The notes under the pieces were generated by a model, which had not been told where the DNA came from, did not search any database, and saw only the letters and a program-made list of their open reading frames with translations. This document shows, one piece after another, positions 1 to 7,292 of a stretch of DNA of 20,991 nt. Position 1 is the first letter of the stretch. Each line of letters opens with the position of its first letter. Made by a program: the position numbers and the translations under genes. The DNA lies in IMG/VR virus record IMGVR_UViG_3300008450_000575, positions 1 to 20,991 of that record. One strand, written 5' to 3'. The stretch comes from a virus.

Positions 1-477
1 TAGCCCGTTTTTCTTTTCCCCTATAACAAAGTTTTGCTCATTCGGTACTTCGATATTGTAAAGCGATAATAGTTTATTAGAGAGAACCGCATCAAATCTA
101 AAGTGGGTAGAATCTACGGTGAATGAATCGGTGAACGCTTCACAAGGTAATTGCTCACGAAAAACGTGGTTTATTGTATCGTACTTGAACACACTTTTAT
201 ACTTCACCAGCACATCAACAGTCTTTAATTTTAAATCCTTTTTCAGTCGCTCGACCTCTTGACTTTTGTTTTCTGCTAATAATTGTACTGCGTGATTGTA
301 CTCTACTAAATTTCCATTGGCTGTTTTATACACCTTGATTGAATCGGTATAATTTAGCAACTCGTTATTCATTAACATTAGCTCTTTTTTCTTTCCGCAG
401 CTATCAAGCCAAAAGAAAATCAAAGCAGCTACGCAAAGAAATATAATGATGTCTTTTATGTGTATTTTATACTTCAT
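1..477 (-). CDS. Spanin-like membrane-anchored lysis protein, 3' end outside window
   Basis: An open frame starts with ATG at 477 and runs off the left edge, giving 159 visible residues without a stop. Its ATG overlaps the TGA of the lysozyme gene (ATGA), so the two are probably translationally coupled. Residues about 8-25 form one hydrophobic segment (IIIFLCVAALIFFWL) followed by a cysteine in LDSCGK, which does not fit a good lipobox. A heptad-like charged stretch follows (about 68-90, with LLAENKSQEVERLKKDLKLK), then a mixed, probably beta-rich region ending near VIGEKKNGL. A protein with an N-terminal anchor and a periplasmic coiled coil, placed straight after the endolysin, is what an inner-membrane spanin looks like. 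That is inference from position and layout; I see no diagnostic motif. It could also be an unrelated membrane protein of Bacteroidota phages. Confidence 0.7.
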   Translation of the reverse strand, partial: MKYKIHIKDIIIFLCVAALIFFWLDSCGKKKELMLMNNELLNYTDSIKVYKTANGNLVEYNHAVQLLAENKSQEVERLKKDLKLKTVDVLVKYKSVFKYDTINHVFREQLPCEAFTDSFTVDSTHFRFDAVLSNKLLSLYNIEVPNEQNFVIGEKKNGL

Positions 478-1010
478 TTTTTGAAGTATAATTGTGATTC
501 CGCACTTCTTCTATTTGCTAATCCTTGCAGTTTTTTCTTTTCTCCTTCTTCGTCTATCAAGCCATCACCATCATCATCAACTCCATTCTTTGTTCCATCG
601 CCTGCATATTGCCATTTTTTAAACTCATACAATATACTAGGGTCGTTTGGATTTGCATTTACTTTTTTTAGCAATGTAGAGTTCTTTAATGCGTTAACCC
701 CTGCATTATACGCAAAGTCAACTAAAGCATCGAATTGATATTGATTTATATCATCTCTTGTAAAACTATTTACAGCGTTTTCATATTGCGCTATAGTCTT
801 TTTAAATATCTCGTATGCCCTTTCTTTAGTTATTGGCTTATCGGTCATTTTTACTTTTGTCCCATCTTCATAAAACGTAGAACCTAGACCTATTGTAGGC
901 ACTCCAGCAGGACACTTGTAAGGCTTTAAATACTTTGTAACATCTCCGCTACATTCAAAATATTCAACTAATTTAATTAGTTCTATTGATGATTTACTTA
1001 TCATTTCCAT
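474..1010 (-). CDS. Phage endolysin, GH24 (T4-type) lysozyme with an acidic Ca-loop-like insertion
   Basis: This 178-aa protein is a peptidoglycan muramidase that would degrade the host wall at lysis. The catalytic region is recognisable: Glu19 in VEYFECSG, then YKCPAGVPTIGLGST (31-45), in which Thr39 matches the catalytic Thr of the E-D-T triad. The Asp position is Cys33, a substitution I know from many CPAGVWTIG-type phage lysozymes. The Glu-to-Cys spacing is longer than the Glu-Asp spacing of T4 lysozyme because of a few extra residues (DVTKY). The middle part (QFDALVDFAYNAG, 92-104) and the end (LQGLANRRSAE, 161-171) are typical of the family. Residues 145-155 (DDDGDGLIDEE) form an unusual acidic loop. 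No signal peptide or signal-arrest-release helix is visible, so release should depend on a holin. The start overlaps the preceding gene by 17 bp; Met3 is an alternative start. Confidence 0.93.
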   Translation of the reverse strand: MEMISKSSIELIKLVEYFECSGDVTKYLKPYKCPAGVPTIGLGSTFYEDGTKVKMTDKPITKERAYEIFKKTIAQYENAVNSFTRDDINQYQFDALVDFAYNAGVNALKNSTLLKKVNANPNDPSILYEFKKWQYAGDGTKNGVDDDGDGLIDEEGEKKKLQGLANRRSAESQLYFKK

Positions 1011-1227
1011 TTGTTTTTTCCTTATCAGGTGTTTTCATGACGTGTTGAATAAATGCGCCAAATGATATACTAAACGCTGTTTCTAATTTCGCTATCAAGA
1101 CCTCATTATTTTTAGGATACTCAACAAAGAATGCAAGTATAAAAGCAATAGCCAAAATAGTACCTATCATGAATCCTATTACATAACGCGCCTTTGCCTC
1201 AGCCTTTATCTTTTCCCACATCGTCAT
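994..1227 (-). CDS. Holin-like small membrane protein
   Basis: The product has 77 residues, a short charged N-terminus (MTMWEKIKAEAKARY), one clear transmembrane segment at about 15-35 (VIGFMIGTILAIAFILAFFV), a second weaker hydrophobic stretch at about 50-63 (TAFSISFGAFIQHV), and a charged Lys/Asp/Asn-rich tail. Size, topology and position directly before, and overlapping, the lysozyme gene are those of a phage holin, which would make holes in the inner membrane at a set time. Holins share little sequence, so this rests on context and hydropathy. The next upstream small membrane protein is a competing candidate, and the two might act as holin and antiholin. ATG at 1227 gives MTMW; a start at Met3 is possible. 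Confidence 0.65.
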   Translation of the reverse strand: MTMWEKIKAEAKARYVIGFMIGTILAIAFILAFFVEYPKNNEVLIAKLETAFSISFGAFIQHVMKTPDKEKTNGNDK

Positions 1228-1254
1228 AGAGTTAGTTCGTAATTTTCAAATATT

Positions 1255-1461
1255 TCATTTATCATCTTCTTTCTTTTTTATTACTAGCTCATATACCTTT
1301 TTCCAGTTAAGAACTATGATTAATGATAAAGATATAATTGATACAAATTTAAATATAACGCTAACTAATAAATCAACTTGGTTTAATTGTATTGCTCCAA
1401 GCCATGTAGCACCACCGATGGTAGCTAAAAAAAAATCTACTATCCCTTCGTGCTGTTTCAT
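1255..1461 (-). CDS. Small membrane protein of the lysis cassette (second holin candidate)
   Basis: This 68-aa product has a moderately hydrophobic N-terminal half (IVDFFLATIGGATWLGAI, about 7-24) and a strong transmembrane segment at about 29-51 (DLLVSVIFKFVSIISLSLII), followed by a basic and acidic tail (KKVYELVIKKKEDDK). It therefore may cross the membrane once or twice. Its start overlaps the end of the 71-aa gene by 4 bp, and 27 bp separate it from the next holin-like gene, so it belongs to the same cassette. Function is not recognisable from sequence. Holin, antiholin or a pinholin-like role are all possible. Confidence 0.6.
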   Translation of the reverse strand: MKQHEGIVDFFLATIGGATWLGAIQLNQVDLLVSVIFKFVSIISLSLIIVLNWKKVYELVIKKKEDDK

Positions 1462-1673
1462 TTTTTTAACGATTCATTTTCCGCTTTTAACTTCTCGTTT
1501 TCTTCAATCAATTTAGTTAATGTAATAGTAGCATTTTTACCAAATTCAAAGAATGACATTGAAGCCTGTTCAAATCTATTTCTTTCGTTGCTTAACAAAT
1601 CATAAAAGAATGTTACAGCGTCTTTTGCGTTATCCGCTTTTAGTATTACTGGTTCTGCTGGTTTATTATCCAT
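1458..1673 (-). CDS. Small helical protein, unknown function
   Basis: I do not recognise this 71-residue protein. It has no membrane segment. The N-terminus is short and polar with two prolines (MDNKPAEPVILKADNAKDA). The rest is predicted helical, and the last third (about 50-71, TLTKLIEENEKLKAENESLKK) has leucines in heptad spacing with alternating Glu and Lys, a classical short coiled coil. The gene overlaps both neighbours (8 bp upstream, 4 bp downstream), so it is certainly part of the lysis-region transcript. A cytoplasmic partner of one of the small membrane proteins is a guess and nothing more. Confidence 0.55.
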   Translation of the reverse strand: MDNKPAEPVILKADNAKDAVTFFYDLLSNERNRFEQASMSFFEFGKNATITLTKLIEENEKLKAENESLKK

Positions 1674-2019
1674 AATTCTCGCTTGCTTTTTCTACGTGGT
1701 TAGGGTCGATTTTATTTAATACCAAAGCTATAAATTTACCAGTGCTTTTCAAAGTGTTATTTCTTTTATTGATACCTAGCACCGCACTTATAGTATCGTC
1801 AGGATTTCCGAATTTATATCCTTCACTTTTTATAAGGAAATCATTCATTAAATTGGCTAAAACAACATTTCCCATTTGGTCAAGTGATATAGCCATCTTC
1901 TTAAAGTACTCATCAAGCCTTCCCCATCTTACTCTAAAAGTAATCAATGAATAAAACCACCCGATAGGAAAAAGAACCCAGCTAAGTAGCCTTGCTATTA
2001 TGAGGAGTATTAAGCCCAT
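1666..2019 (-). CDS. Conserved-looking Bacteroidota phage membrane protein, unknown function
   Basis: The 117-aa product begins with a long hydrophobic segment (about 2-27, GLILLIIARLLSWVLFPIGW and following) that would anchor it in the inner membrane or act as an uncleaved signal. A soluble domain follows, with DEYFKKMAISLDQMGNVVLA (36-55) and YKFGNPDDTISAVLGINKRN (68-87). I associate this layout, a hydrophobic N-terminus followed by a GNPDDTIS-type motif, with proteins found near lysis or late genes of Bacteroidota phages, but I know no biochemical function. The gene starts inside the stop codon of the preceding gene (TAATG) and overlaps the next by 8 bp. Confidence is high that it is a gene and low on any role; a lysis-timing or superinfection function would fit the location. 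Confidence 0.65.
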   Translation of the reverse strand: MGLILLIIARLLSWVLFPIGWFYSLITFRVRWGRLDEYFKKMAISLDQMGNVVLANLMNDFLIKSEGYKFGNPDDTISAVLGINKRNNTLKSTGKFIALVLNKIDPNHVEKASENYG

Positions 2020-2366
2020 TAAGCTTCAATACAAGATAGTCCCGATTCATATAATTCCTCAGCTATCTTAACATAGATAGAGCCAAAGAAATCACCCAGC
2101 GTGGGAGTATAATCATTTGGATTATCAGAAGTAAAAGAGAAATTGCTTTTAATTTGAAGCTCAGCAGTATCTCTAATATCTGCATCTCTATCAGTCTTAC
2201 TTTTAAACGTCTTTACGTAAACATCTAAATTCCCCTCCTTATTTCTGCTCACTGAGTCAATGAATAAATAGGCTTCGTTTGTTGTGCCTATAATGTCATG
2301 AGTCAACTCGTTGTAAGGTCTAATTTTTTTCTTATACCCGATTGATGTTGTTATCTTAATTGCCAT
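2019..2366 (-). CDS. Hypothetical protein between fibre and lysis genes
   Basis: This 115-residue protein is not recognised. It is soluble, with no signal peptide or membrane segment. The first 70 residues look beta-rich (AIKITTSIGYKKKIRPYNEL, then EGNLDVYVKTFKSKTDRDAD) and the last 30 look helical (DFFGSIYVKIAEELYESGLS). The start lies 11 bp downstream of the fibre gene stop, and its stop overlaps the next ATG, so it is co-transcribed with both. A small tail-tip or fibre-associated protein is possible given the distance to the fibre gene, but nothing in the sequence decides this. Confidence 0.55.
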   Translation of the reverse strand: MAIKITTSIGYKKKIRPYNELTHDIIGTTNEAYLFIDSVSRNKEGNLDVYVKTFKSKTDRDADIRDTAELQIKSNFSFTSDNPNDYTPTLGDFFGSIYVKIAEELYESGLSCIEA

Positions 2367-2376
2367 AGTATTGTTT

Positions 2377-3627
2377 TTAAATATTTACCCACGTTGAACC
2401 ATTATAATAACTTGCCTGATTAAGTGTAGAATCATAAACCATTAACCCAGCTCTAGGTGATGAAACTGCATTCTTCTGCGTTGTAGTCATTGATGGAAGA
2501 CCTAAGCCTTTTGTAGTGCTTGTTATATCAAATATTGCACTAGCGTTGGCAGCACTTGCGCCTACCGCTAAACTATTTATAAAATATGAATCCCCACTAC
2601 CAGCTAACGACGTTTTAGTTACTGCGGTGCTATTTTTAATATCTACGTACCCATGCCCTCCACTATGTCCTATGTATATGGTGTCAGCACTTCCGTTAGT
2701 TTGTACAAAGCCCAAGCTGCTTGTTGTTCCTGCTGCGTGAAAATTAATGAAAGAGTTATAATTCATGTGCGATGCAATACCTGCAGGACGTGAAGCGTAA
2801 ATCAAGCCAGCAGAATCGAACCTAAACAATTCTTGACCACTGGAATTATAAACATTCCAAGCGTAAGAACTACCCGCTGCAAGATATTGAAGCATTGCCC
2901 AAGCAGTAACTCCGTAAGTGTCAAATTTAATTCCAGGTTGACCACCTGAATCACCTATAACAATTTGTTTATCACCTCTAAATCTTATGAGTTCATCAGT
3001 ACCATTTGTAATCTCTAAATAGTTTGTGGAGGCTGTTCCGTTTAAAATAAATTGCCTAGCGTTTGATGTTGATGTTAAATCGGCAGAACCTAAGTTGGGT
3101 GCTGCTGCCCAAGATGGTACACCAGCAGCTAAAGTAAGTACGTGCCCATTTGTACCTGCTGCTAATTTTGCCAGCGTGTTCGATGCAGACGAATAAAGAA
3201 TATCTCCAGTTGTATAAGAACTAATACCCGTACCTCCCTCTGTCGCTGCAACTTGTGTGCTTACTGTTATTAATCCTGTGCCTGCCGATGTCTTAACAAA
3301 ACCATTAGTAGTATATCCACCAATTAAAATAGTTCTATCGCCTTTTAATTTCAATATCTCGGCTGCTGAACCATTTAAAAAAGCTAAACTTTCTGTTGAT
3401 GTACCTGCTAATGTATATGTTCTTGCTGCATTATCAGCCGTTAAATTGGCATTTCCTAAATTATTTGAAGCTGGAAATGTTAAATCTGTATTGAGTTCTG
3501 TCAATAAGTTAGCGTATGTAATCTTTCTAGTAGCATAGGTGGAAGCACCCATATCTTTAGAGATGTCCAATAAATCACCATTCGCTAGTGTTGTTATCGC
3601 TGTGTATGTGCTTATCTTATTTCCCAT
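2377..3627 (-). CDS. Tail fibre-like protein with internal repeats
   Basis: This 416-aa protein is rich in Gly, Ser, Thr, Ala and Asn and predicted beta-rich, as phage fibres are. The N-terminus (STYTAITTLANGDLLDISKD, 6-25) is of the attachment type seen in such proteins. A unit of about 48 residues occurs twice, at 57-104 and 178-225, sharing NLGxAxLT, NAR, a Gly-Thr pair and GDxxIxIG. Between them is GGTGISSYTTGDILYSSASN with VPSWAAA (131-176), a fibre motif common in phages. The C-terminus (LGLPSMTTTQKNAVSSPRAG to YYNGSTWVNI) matches a terminal segment I associate with Bacteroidota surface and fibre proteins. No S74 intramolecular chaperone domain is visible. The protein probably trimerises at the tail tip and takes part in host binding. 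It is preceded by a 58-bp AT-rich gap, one of the few in the region. Confidence 0.75.
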   Translation of the reverse strand: MGNKISTYTAITTLANGDLLDISKDMGASTYATRKITYANLLTELNTDLTFPASNNLGNANLTADNAARTYTLAGTSTESLAFLNGSAAEILKLKGDRTILIGGYTTNGFVKTSAGTGLITVSTQVAATEGGTGISSYTTGDILYSSASNTLAKLAAGTNGHVLTLAAGVPSWAAAPNLGSADLTSTSNARQFILNGTASTNYLEITNGTDELIRFRGDKQIVIGDSGGQPGIKFDTYGVTAWAMLQYLAAGSSYAWNVYNSSGQELFRFDSAGLIYASRPAGIASHMNYNSFINFHAAGTTSSLGFVQTNGSADTIYIGHSGGHGYVDIKNSTAVTKTSLAGSGDSYFINSLAVGASAANASAIFDITSTTKGLGLPSMTTTQKNAVSSPRAGLMVYDSTLNQASYYNGSTWVNI

Positions 3628-3685
3628 TATTATATAAAATTAAAATTTATTTTTACAATTTGTCAATTTTGCCAAACATTATTTG

Positions 3686-4639
3686 TTAGAAATAATTACG
3701 CTTTATTGTATCTCGTGTTTTAGCTTTCATCGTTGCTTTAACTTTAGCGCATTTGTTTTGAACGTATGTTTTAACCTCTGTAATGGCAGATGGCTTTAAA
3801 GCTAATTCAGTTATTGGTGCGTGGTTGTAGTAATTGTAGTCAGTTACATATATTTCATTGCCCAAAAAAACATCCTTTAAAACATGTTGCATATTACTAT
3901 AATCTAACAACTCACTCTCGAATTCGTATCTATCTTCAATCCTATCTTGAATCTGTATAAACTCGTGGCTACTCTTTTCAATCTCATCTACAATAATCTC
4001 AGGAGTTGCATAAGTAACCATGCCTTTAACCCTTAACCATTGCTCAATATTTAAGCCTGTGAAGTTCACCTTGTTATTGAATATCTTACCATTTTGAAAC
4101 CAATTAAAAACTACTGTACCATTGGCTTTAATTGCTGAATAAATACGTAAGTAATATTCGTCGCTATATGTAGTGGTTGTTCCCCCTCCAAGTGCAGCCG
4201 TTACGGTTTTAATTCTATAATAACCTTCACCATAATTTGCGAGTACTGTTGCCCAATCTAAATAGAATGTTGCTAGTTTTGGCTGTGCTGTATAATCTCC
4301 TACATCTTGCCACACTCCATAAGTACTATTCGATACTTGAAATAAATCAGACCAAGTGCCACCGCTTTTTGTTTGAACGAAGAAATTAACATAACTAGCA
4401 GTAGACAAAGCAACTCCGAAAAATTGCGTTTTATCGTTGTATAAAGCATTGCTAAATACCAACTCCGCAAATACTTCATTTTGGTTTACTATTACATCGC
4501 ACTCATCTAACTCACCTAATGATTGAATTGCGCTTGTTGGCGTTTCTGTTGATGCCTCAGCAATAGTAAACACTTGCTCATATACGATGCCATCCATTAT
4601 CATTGGATTAGCGTTTGTCATATCTGTTGTAATTGCCAT
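3686..4639 (-). CDS. Putative baseplate or tail-tip structural protein
   Basis: The 317-aa product is soluble and mostly beta in its first two thirds. It contains a stretch resembling a fibronectin or receptor-tip sandwich (WQDVGDYTAQPKLATFYLDW near 112-131, then YYRIKTVTAALGGGTTTTYS). The last third looks helical and charged (EIEKSSHEFIQIQDRIEDRY, then HVLKDVFLGNEIYVTDYNYY) and ends in a Lys/Arg-rich tail (KVKATMKAKTRDTIKRNYF). I do not recognise a named family. Its ATG directly abuts the stop codon of the 802-aa gene with no spacer, and the fibre gene follows, so a role in the tail tip between hub and fibre is likely from synteny alone. Confidence 0.6.
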   Translation of the reverse strand: MAITTDMTNANPMIMDGIVYEQVFTIAEASTETPTSAIQSLGELDECDVIVNQNEVFAELVFSNALYNDKTQFFGVALSTASYVNFFVQTKSGGTWSDLFQVSNSTYGVWQDVGDYTAQPKLATFYLDWATVLANYGEGYYRIKTVTAALGGGTTTTYSDEYYLRIYSAIKANGTVVFNWFQNGKIFNNKVNFTGLNIEQWLRVKGMVTYATPEIIVDEIEKSSHEFIQIQDRIEDRYEFESELLDYSNMQHVLKDVFLGNEIYVTDYNYYNHAPITELALKPSAITEVKTYVQNKCAKVKATMKAKTRDTIKRNYF

Positions 4640-7048
4640 CTATTCTATCTCTTTAATATTGCCGTCTTCTAATTGTTTGTATGCCCCTGCTTCAGTTAAT
4701 TTACCTAAAGCCATCAATCCTGCATCGTGCATTATTCTACTGCTTATTCTTATCTGAGTACCAGCAGGAAATAAAGCCGCATACTCTTTTTTAAACAATG
4801 CCTCAAAAACTACTGTTGTTCCGTTGTTTGTAATCTTCAATTTAGTTTGACCGCTCACTGGTTCAAAGTTCATATACGTTGGTGTAGCATCAATACTATT
4901 TATTTCACCTTGAACAGACAAACCACCTGCATCATTCTTTTCCGCTCTAGTCATTCCATCAACTTCTAAGCCTGTTGATATTGCCGAGTTATACGTGAAT
5001 GTTGTTTTAATCAAAGTATCCGCATCTTTTAATATCTCGGTAGTTGGAAGCGCAACGCCTGCAACCGTATTAGATGTAATTGCTATACTGCTAAATTGCG
5101 CCAAGCTGTTATCATCATTATACGTGTAAATATCGAAGTACGGGAATCGATTAATATAAGTTGTTACTGTTCCTGCTGTTCCTTTTACATCGGCTTCTAC
5201 AATCAATCTAAGTTGATAGTTATTCACCCCGTCATAGTGTGAAGCCTCCATGTTCAAACCGTTGTTAGCCTCCGTTGAATCGAAGAAAACACCATCTGCA
5301 CCGCTTAACGCTGTGTAATCCATGTAAGGCACTCTAAAAGGATAGCGAACTAAATAATATTCTGTGCTTCCACTTGTTGAATCGTTGGCAACTGTGATGT
5401 ATTTAAAATCTCCTGCTGTGCTTTGTTGATATGGTTGCGCTTTACTTAGATTAATTTGCTGCGTTGAGCCACTATAAACAGGTGTACCAAATCCTATTTT
5501 ATCTTCTGTTATCGTAAAGTATTCACCGCTTACTGTGTTGTATGCCACAAACTTGAAACGCATCTCACTAATATTTGCATCTAGTGAAGTATCTAAACCA
5601 AAAGCAAACTGTAAAAGCGCTGTGTCTTCAACGCATCCAACGTAATTACTAAATGGCGTGTCAACTCCTACTGCCATATCTTGACGGTAAAAACCAAAGT
5701 CTGATATCGTATAAAGTCCAGTTACATCGCTACTTATTTCAATGCTTGTAGTGTCTAGCATCGTTGTTCTATACACCCCTAAATTGTTCAAGTCATCAAC
5801 GGCTATCATTATAGCGTAATCATCACCATTTGTTAGCCTTGCTTCTTGCAACGTAGTAAAGTCTATTGAAAATTGAATCTGTAATTTAGTGCCTCCACTA
5901 TATGAACTAACTACTAAATCTTGAATTATAGTGCTATCTGCCGATGCTGCGCCTCTTACATTTCTAAGTGAATCGAATATAAAATTAGTTTCATAGTCAT
6001 CTGTTTGCACTATATCGCTATCCTCAGGCAATGCAGATAAATACACCATAGCAGCGTGATTGTAATTCATACCAACTCCAGTAGGCGAATTAACTATTAC
6101 TGTTACATCTGTAATGCCGTCGCCAACTATTCCCGTAGCTGTAAGACCTGTTGAATGGTCTAAATATGTAATGCTTTCTATTGCGAAGTTCGGCAGACCA
6201 CCGTTAAATGTTTCATCAAATCCACCCACATTGCCCAGTAACTGATTATCTTCAACAATCTTTATTTCATTCGGGTTCTGCGAAGTTACGCCAGCTTTAA
6301 GATCAAAAATATATTTGTAAGTATTGTTATTTAGCAACGCAGCTATATTTGTTCCGCTTAGTAGTTGCGTTCTTTCTGCATCTAAGAAGTATGGAAATAC
6401 TCTAAATATATGCTCAAATTGAAACTCCTGCGTATAAGCATCAACATCTTGCACGAATTTAATCTTAAAACTGCCAGTCTTTCCCGTCTTTGCGCTGTTT
6501 GCCCATACGCCATCTACAAGCGATGTTGAACGTGCGCCAATAGCACCTAAGCCAACATTCTCGGCAGTCCAAGCCATTAAATTACCATCTTGCAGGTTAA
6601 CAAATGTCTTTGAACTATTATTGTCTATAAGATTATACGATAATTTGAAACCACGTAAAGCCGTTTTACCTCTTACTACTGCATTTGTGCTAGTAAATGC
6701 GGTGCAAGTTCCGCTAAACATAATAAGCGTGTCGCTTACGTACGTGATAACTAAATTTGAACCTACTGCTGGATTACTAATATCATCAAAAATATCTATT
6801 GTATCGCCTGCAATAAATCCATCTTCTAAAAACGAGCCGCTATTTCTAATGATTTGCGATGTGGTAGCACTAAAAGCATCGGTAGCACTTGCATCACTTC
6901 TCCATGAATAACGAACTGTAATAACCGCTTTAATTAACTCAGGTACATTGGCTTTTAAGTACGTGTCGTAAGTACCCGTATTACTTGCAAAAGTAGTACC
7001 GTTAACTAGCTGATTATAAAATTTTCTATCTGTTACAATATACGGCAT
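4640..7048 (-). CDS. Large beta-rich tail/baseplate structural protein
   Basis: At 802 residues this is the second largest product here. It is almost wholly beta-rich and dense in Thr, Ser, Asn, Asp and aromatic residues, with no catalytic motif, signal peptide or membrane segment that I can see. Near the N-terminus, residues about 64-127 (including GSFLEDGFIAGDTIDIFDDI and LVITYVSDTLIMFSG) resemble a small barrel domain found in phage tail proteins, in which a Gly-Asp turn is followed by short strands. Further on are several putative beta-sandwich segments, for example around AALFPAGTQIRISSRIMHDA close to the end. Its ATG overlaps the stop codon of the 80-aa gene. Between the hub-like protein and the fibre it is probably a baseplate or central tip component. 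Function is inferred from position only. Confidence 0.65.
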   Translation of the reverse strand: MPYIVTDRKFYNQLVNGTTFASNTGTYDTYLKANVPELIKAVITVRYSWRSDASATDAFSATTSQIIRNSGSFLEDGFIAGDTIDIFDDISNPAVGSNLVITYVSDTLIMFSGTCTAFTSTNAVVRGKTALRGFKLSYNLIDNNSSKTFVNLQDGNLMAWTAENVGLGAIGARSTSLVDGVWANSAKTGKTGSFKIKFVQDVDAYTQEFQFEHIFRVFPYFLDAERTQLLSGTNIAALLNNNTYKYIFDLKAGVTSQNPNEIKIVEDNQLLGNVGGFDETFNGGLPNFAIESITYLDHSTGLTATGIVGDGITDVTVIVNSPTGVGMNYNHAAMVYLSALPEDSDIVQTDDYETNFIFDSLRNVRGAASADSTIIQDLVVSSYSGGTKLQIQFSIDFTTLQEARLTNGDDYAIMIAVDDLNNLGVYRTTMLDTTSIEISSDVTGLYTISDFGFYRQDMAVGVDTPFSNYVGCVEDTALLQFAFGLDTSLDANISEMRFKFVAYNTVSGEYFTITEDKIGFGTPVYSGSTQQINLSKAQPYQQSTAGDFKYITVANDSTSGSTEYYLVRYPFRVPYMDYTALSGADGVFFDSTEANNGLNMEASHYDGVNNYQLRLIVEADVKGTAGTVTTYINRFPYFDIYTYNDDNSLAQFSSIAITSNTVAGVALPTTEILKDADTLIKTTFTYNSAISTGLEVDGMTRAEKNDAGGLSVQGEINSIDATPTYMNFEPVSGQTKLKITNNGTTVVFEALFKKEYAALFPAGTQIRISSRIMHDAGLMALGKLTEAGAYKQLEDGNIKEIE

Positions 7049-7290
7049 TACTTAGCGCTTTTTGTAAAGTTTATAATGTCTTCGATTACTTTGTTATTCG
7101 ATTTTAAAACATTGTCATTATTAGCGTTCATCTCAAATGACACTTTCTTTGCATTCTGTTTTACCTCGTTAACCTTTGTAATAAAGAACTTTTTTTGTTC
7201 ATCACTTAAGCTGCTCAAATCAATATTATCAATATCTTTTAGAGCTTGCTTCATCATTTTATTTGCCATGTTTATTTGCTGCTTCCACAT
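7048..7290 (-). CDS. Small helical protein, unknown function
   Basis: I do not recognise this 80-residue protein. It is Lys, Asn and Asp rich and predicted helical throughout, with two amphipathic stretches (MANKMMKQALKDIDNIDLSS and DEQKKFFITKVNEVKQNAKK). It has no membrane segment or metal motif. ATG at 7290 lies 2 bp after the stop of the preceding tail gene; Met8 (ATG at 7269) is an alternative start. The stop overlaps the ATG of the 802-aa gene. A small tail-tip or assembly factor is plausible from its place between two large tail proteins. Confidence 0.5.
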   Translation of the reverse strand: MWKQQINMANKMMKQALKDIDNIDLSSLSDEQKKFFITKVNEVKQNAKKVSFEMNANNDNVLKSNNKVIEDIINFTKSAK

Positions 7291-7292
7291 AT

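Noticed and set aside
3642-3676. Promoter before the fibre gene (TTTG ... TAAATTTT on the minus strand), and a TTGACA/TATAAT pair in the same gap
   Set aside because: Spacing is 23 bases for the first and 26 for the second, both too long, and the -7 box lacks its final G. In such AT-rich DNA these are likely chance matches.
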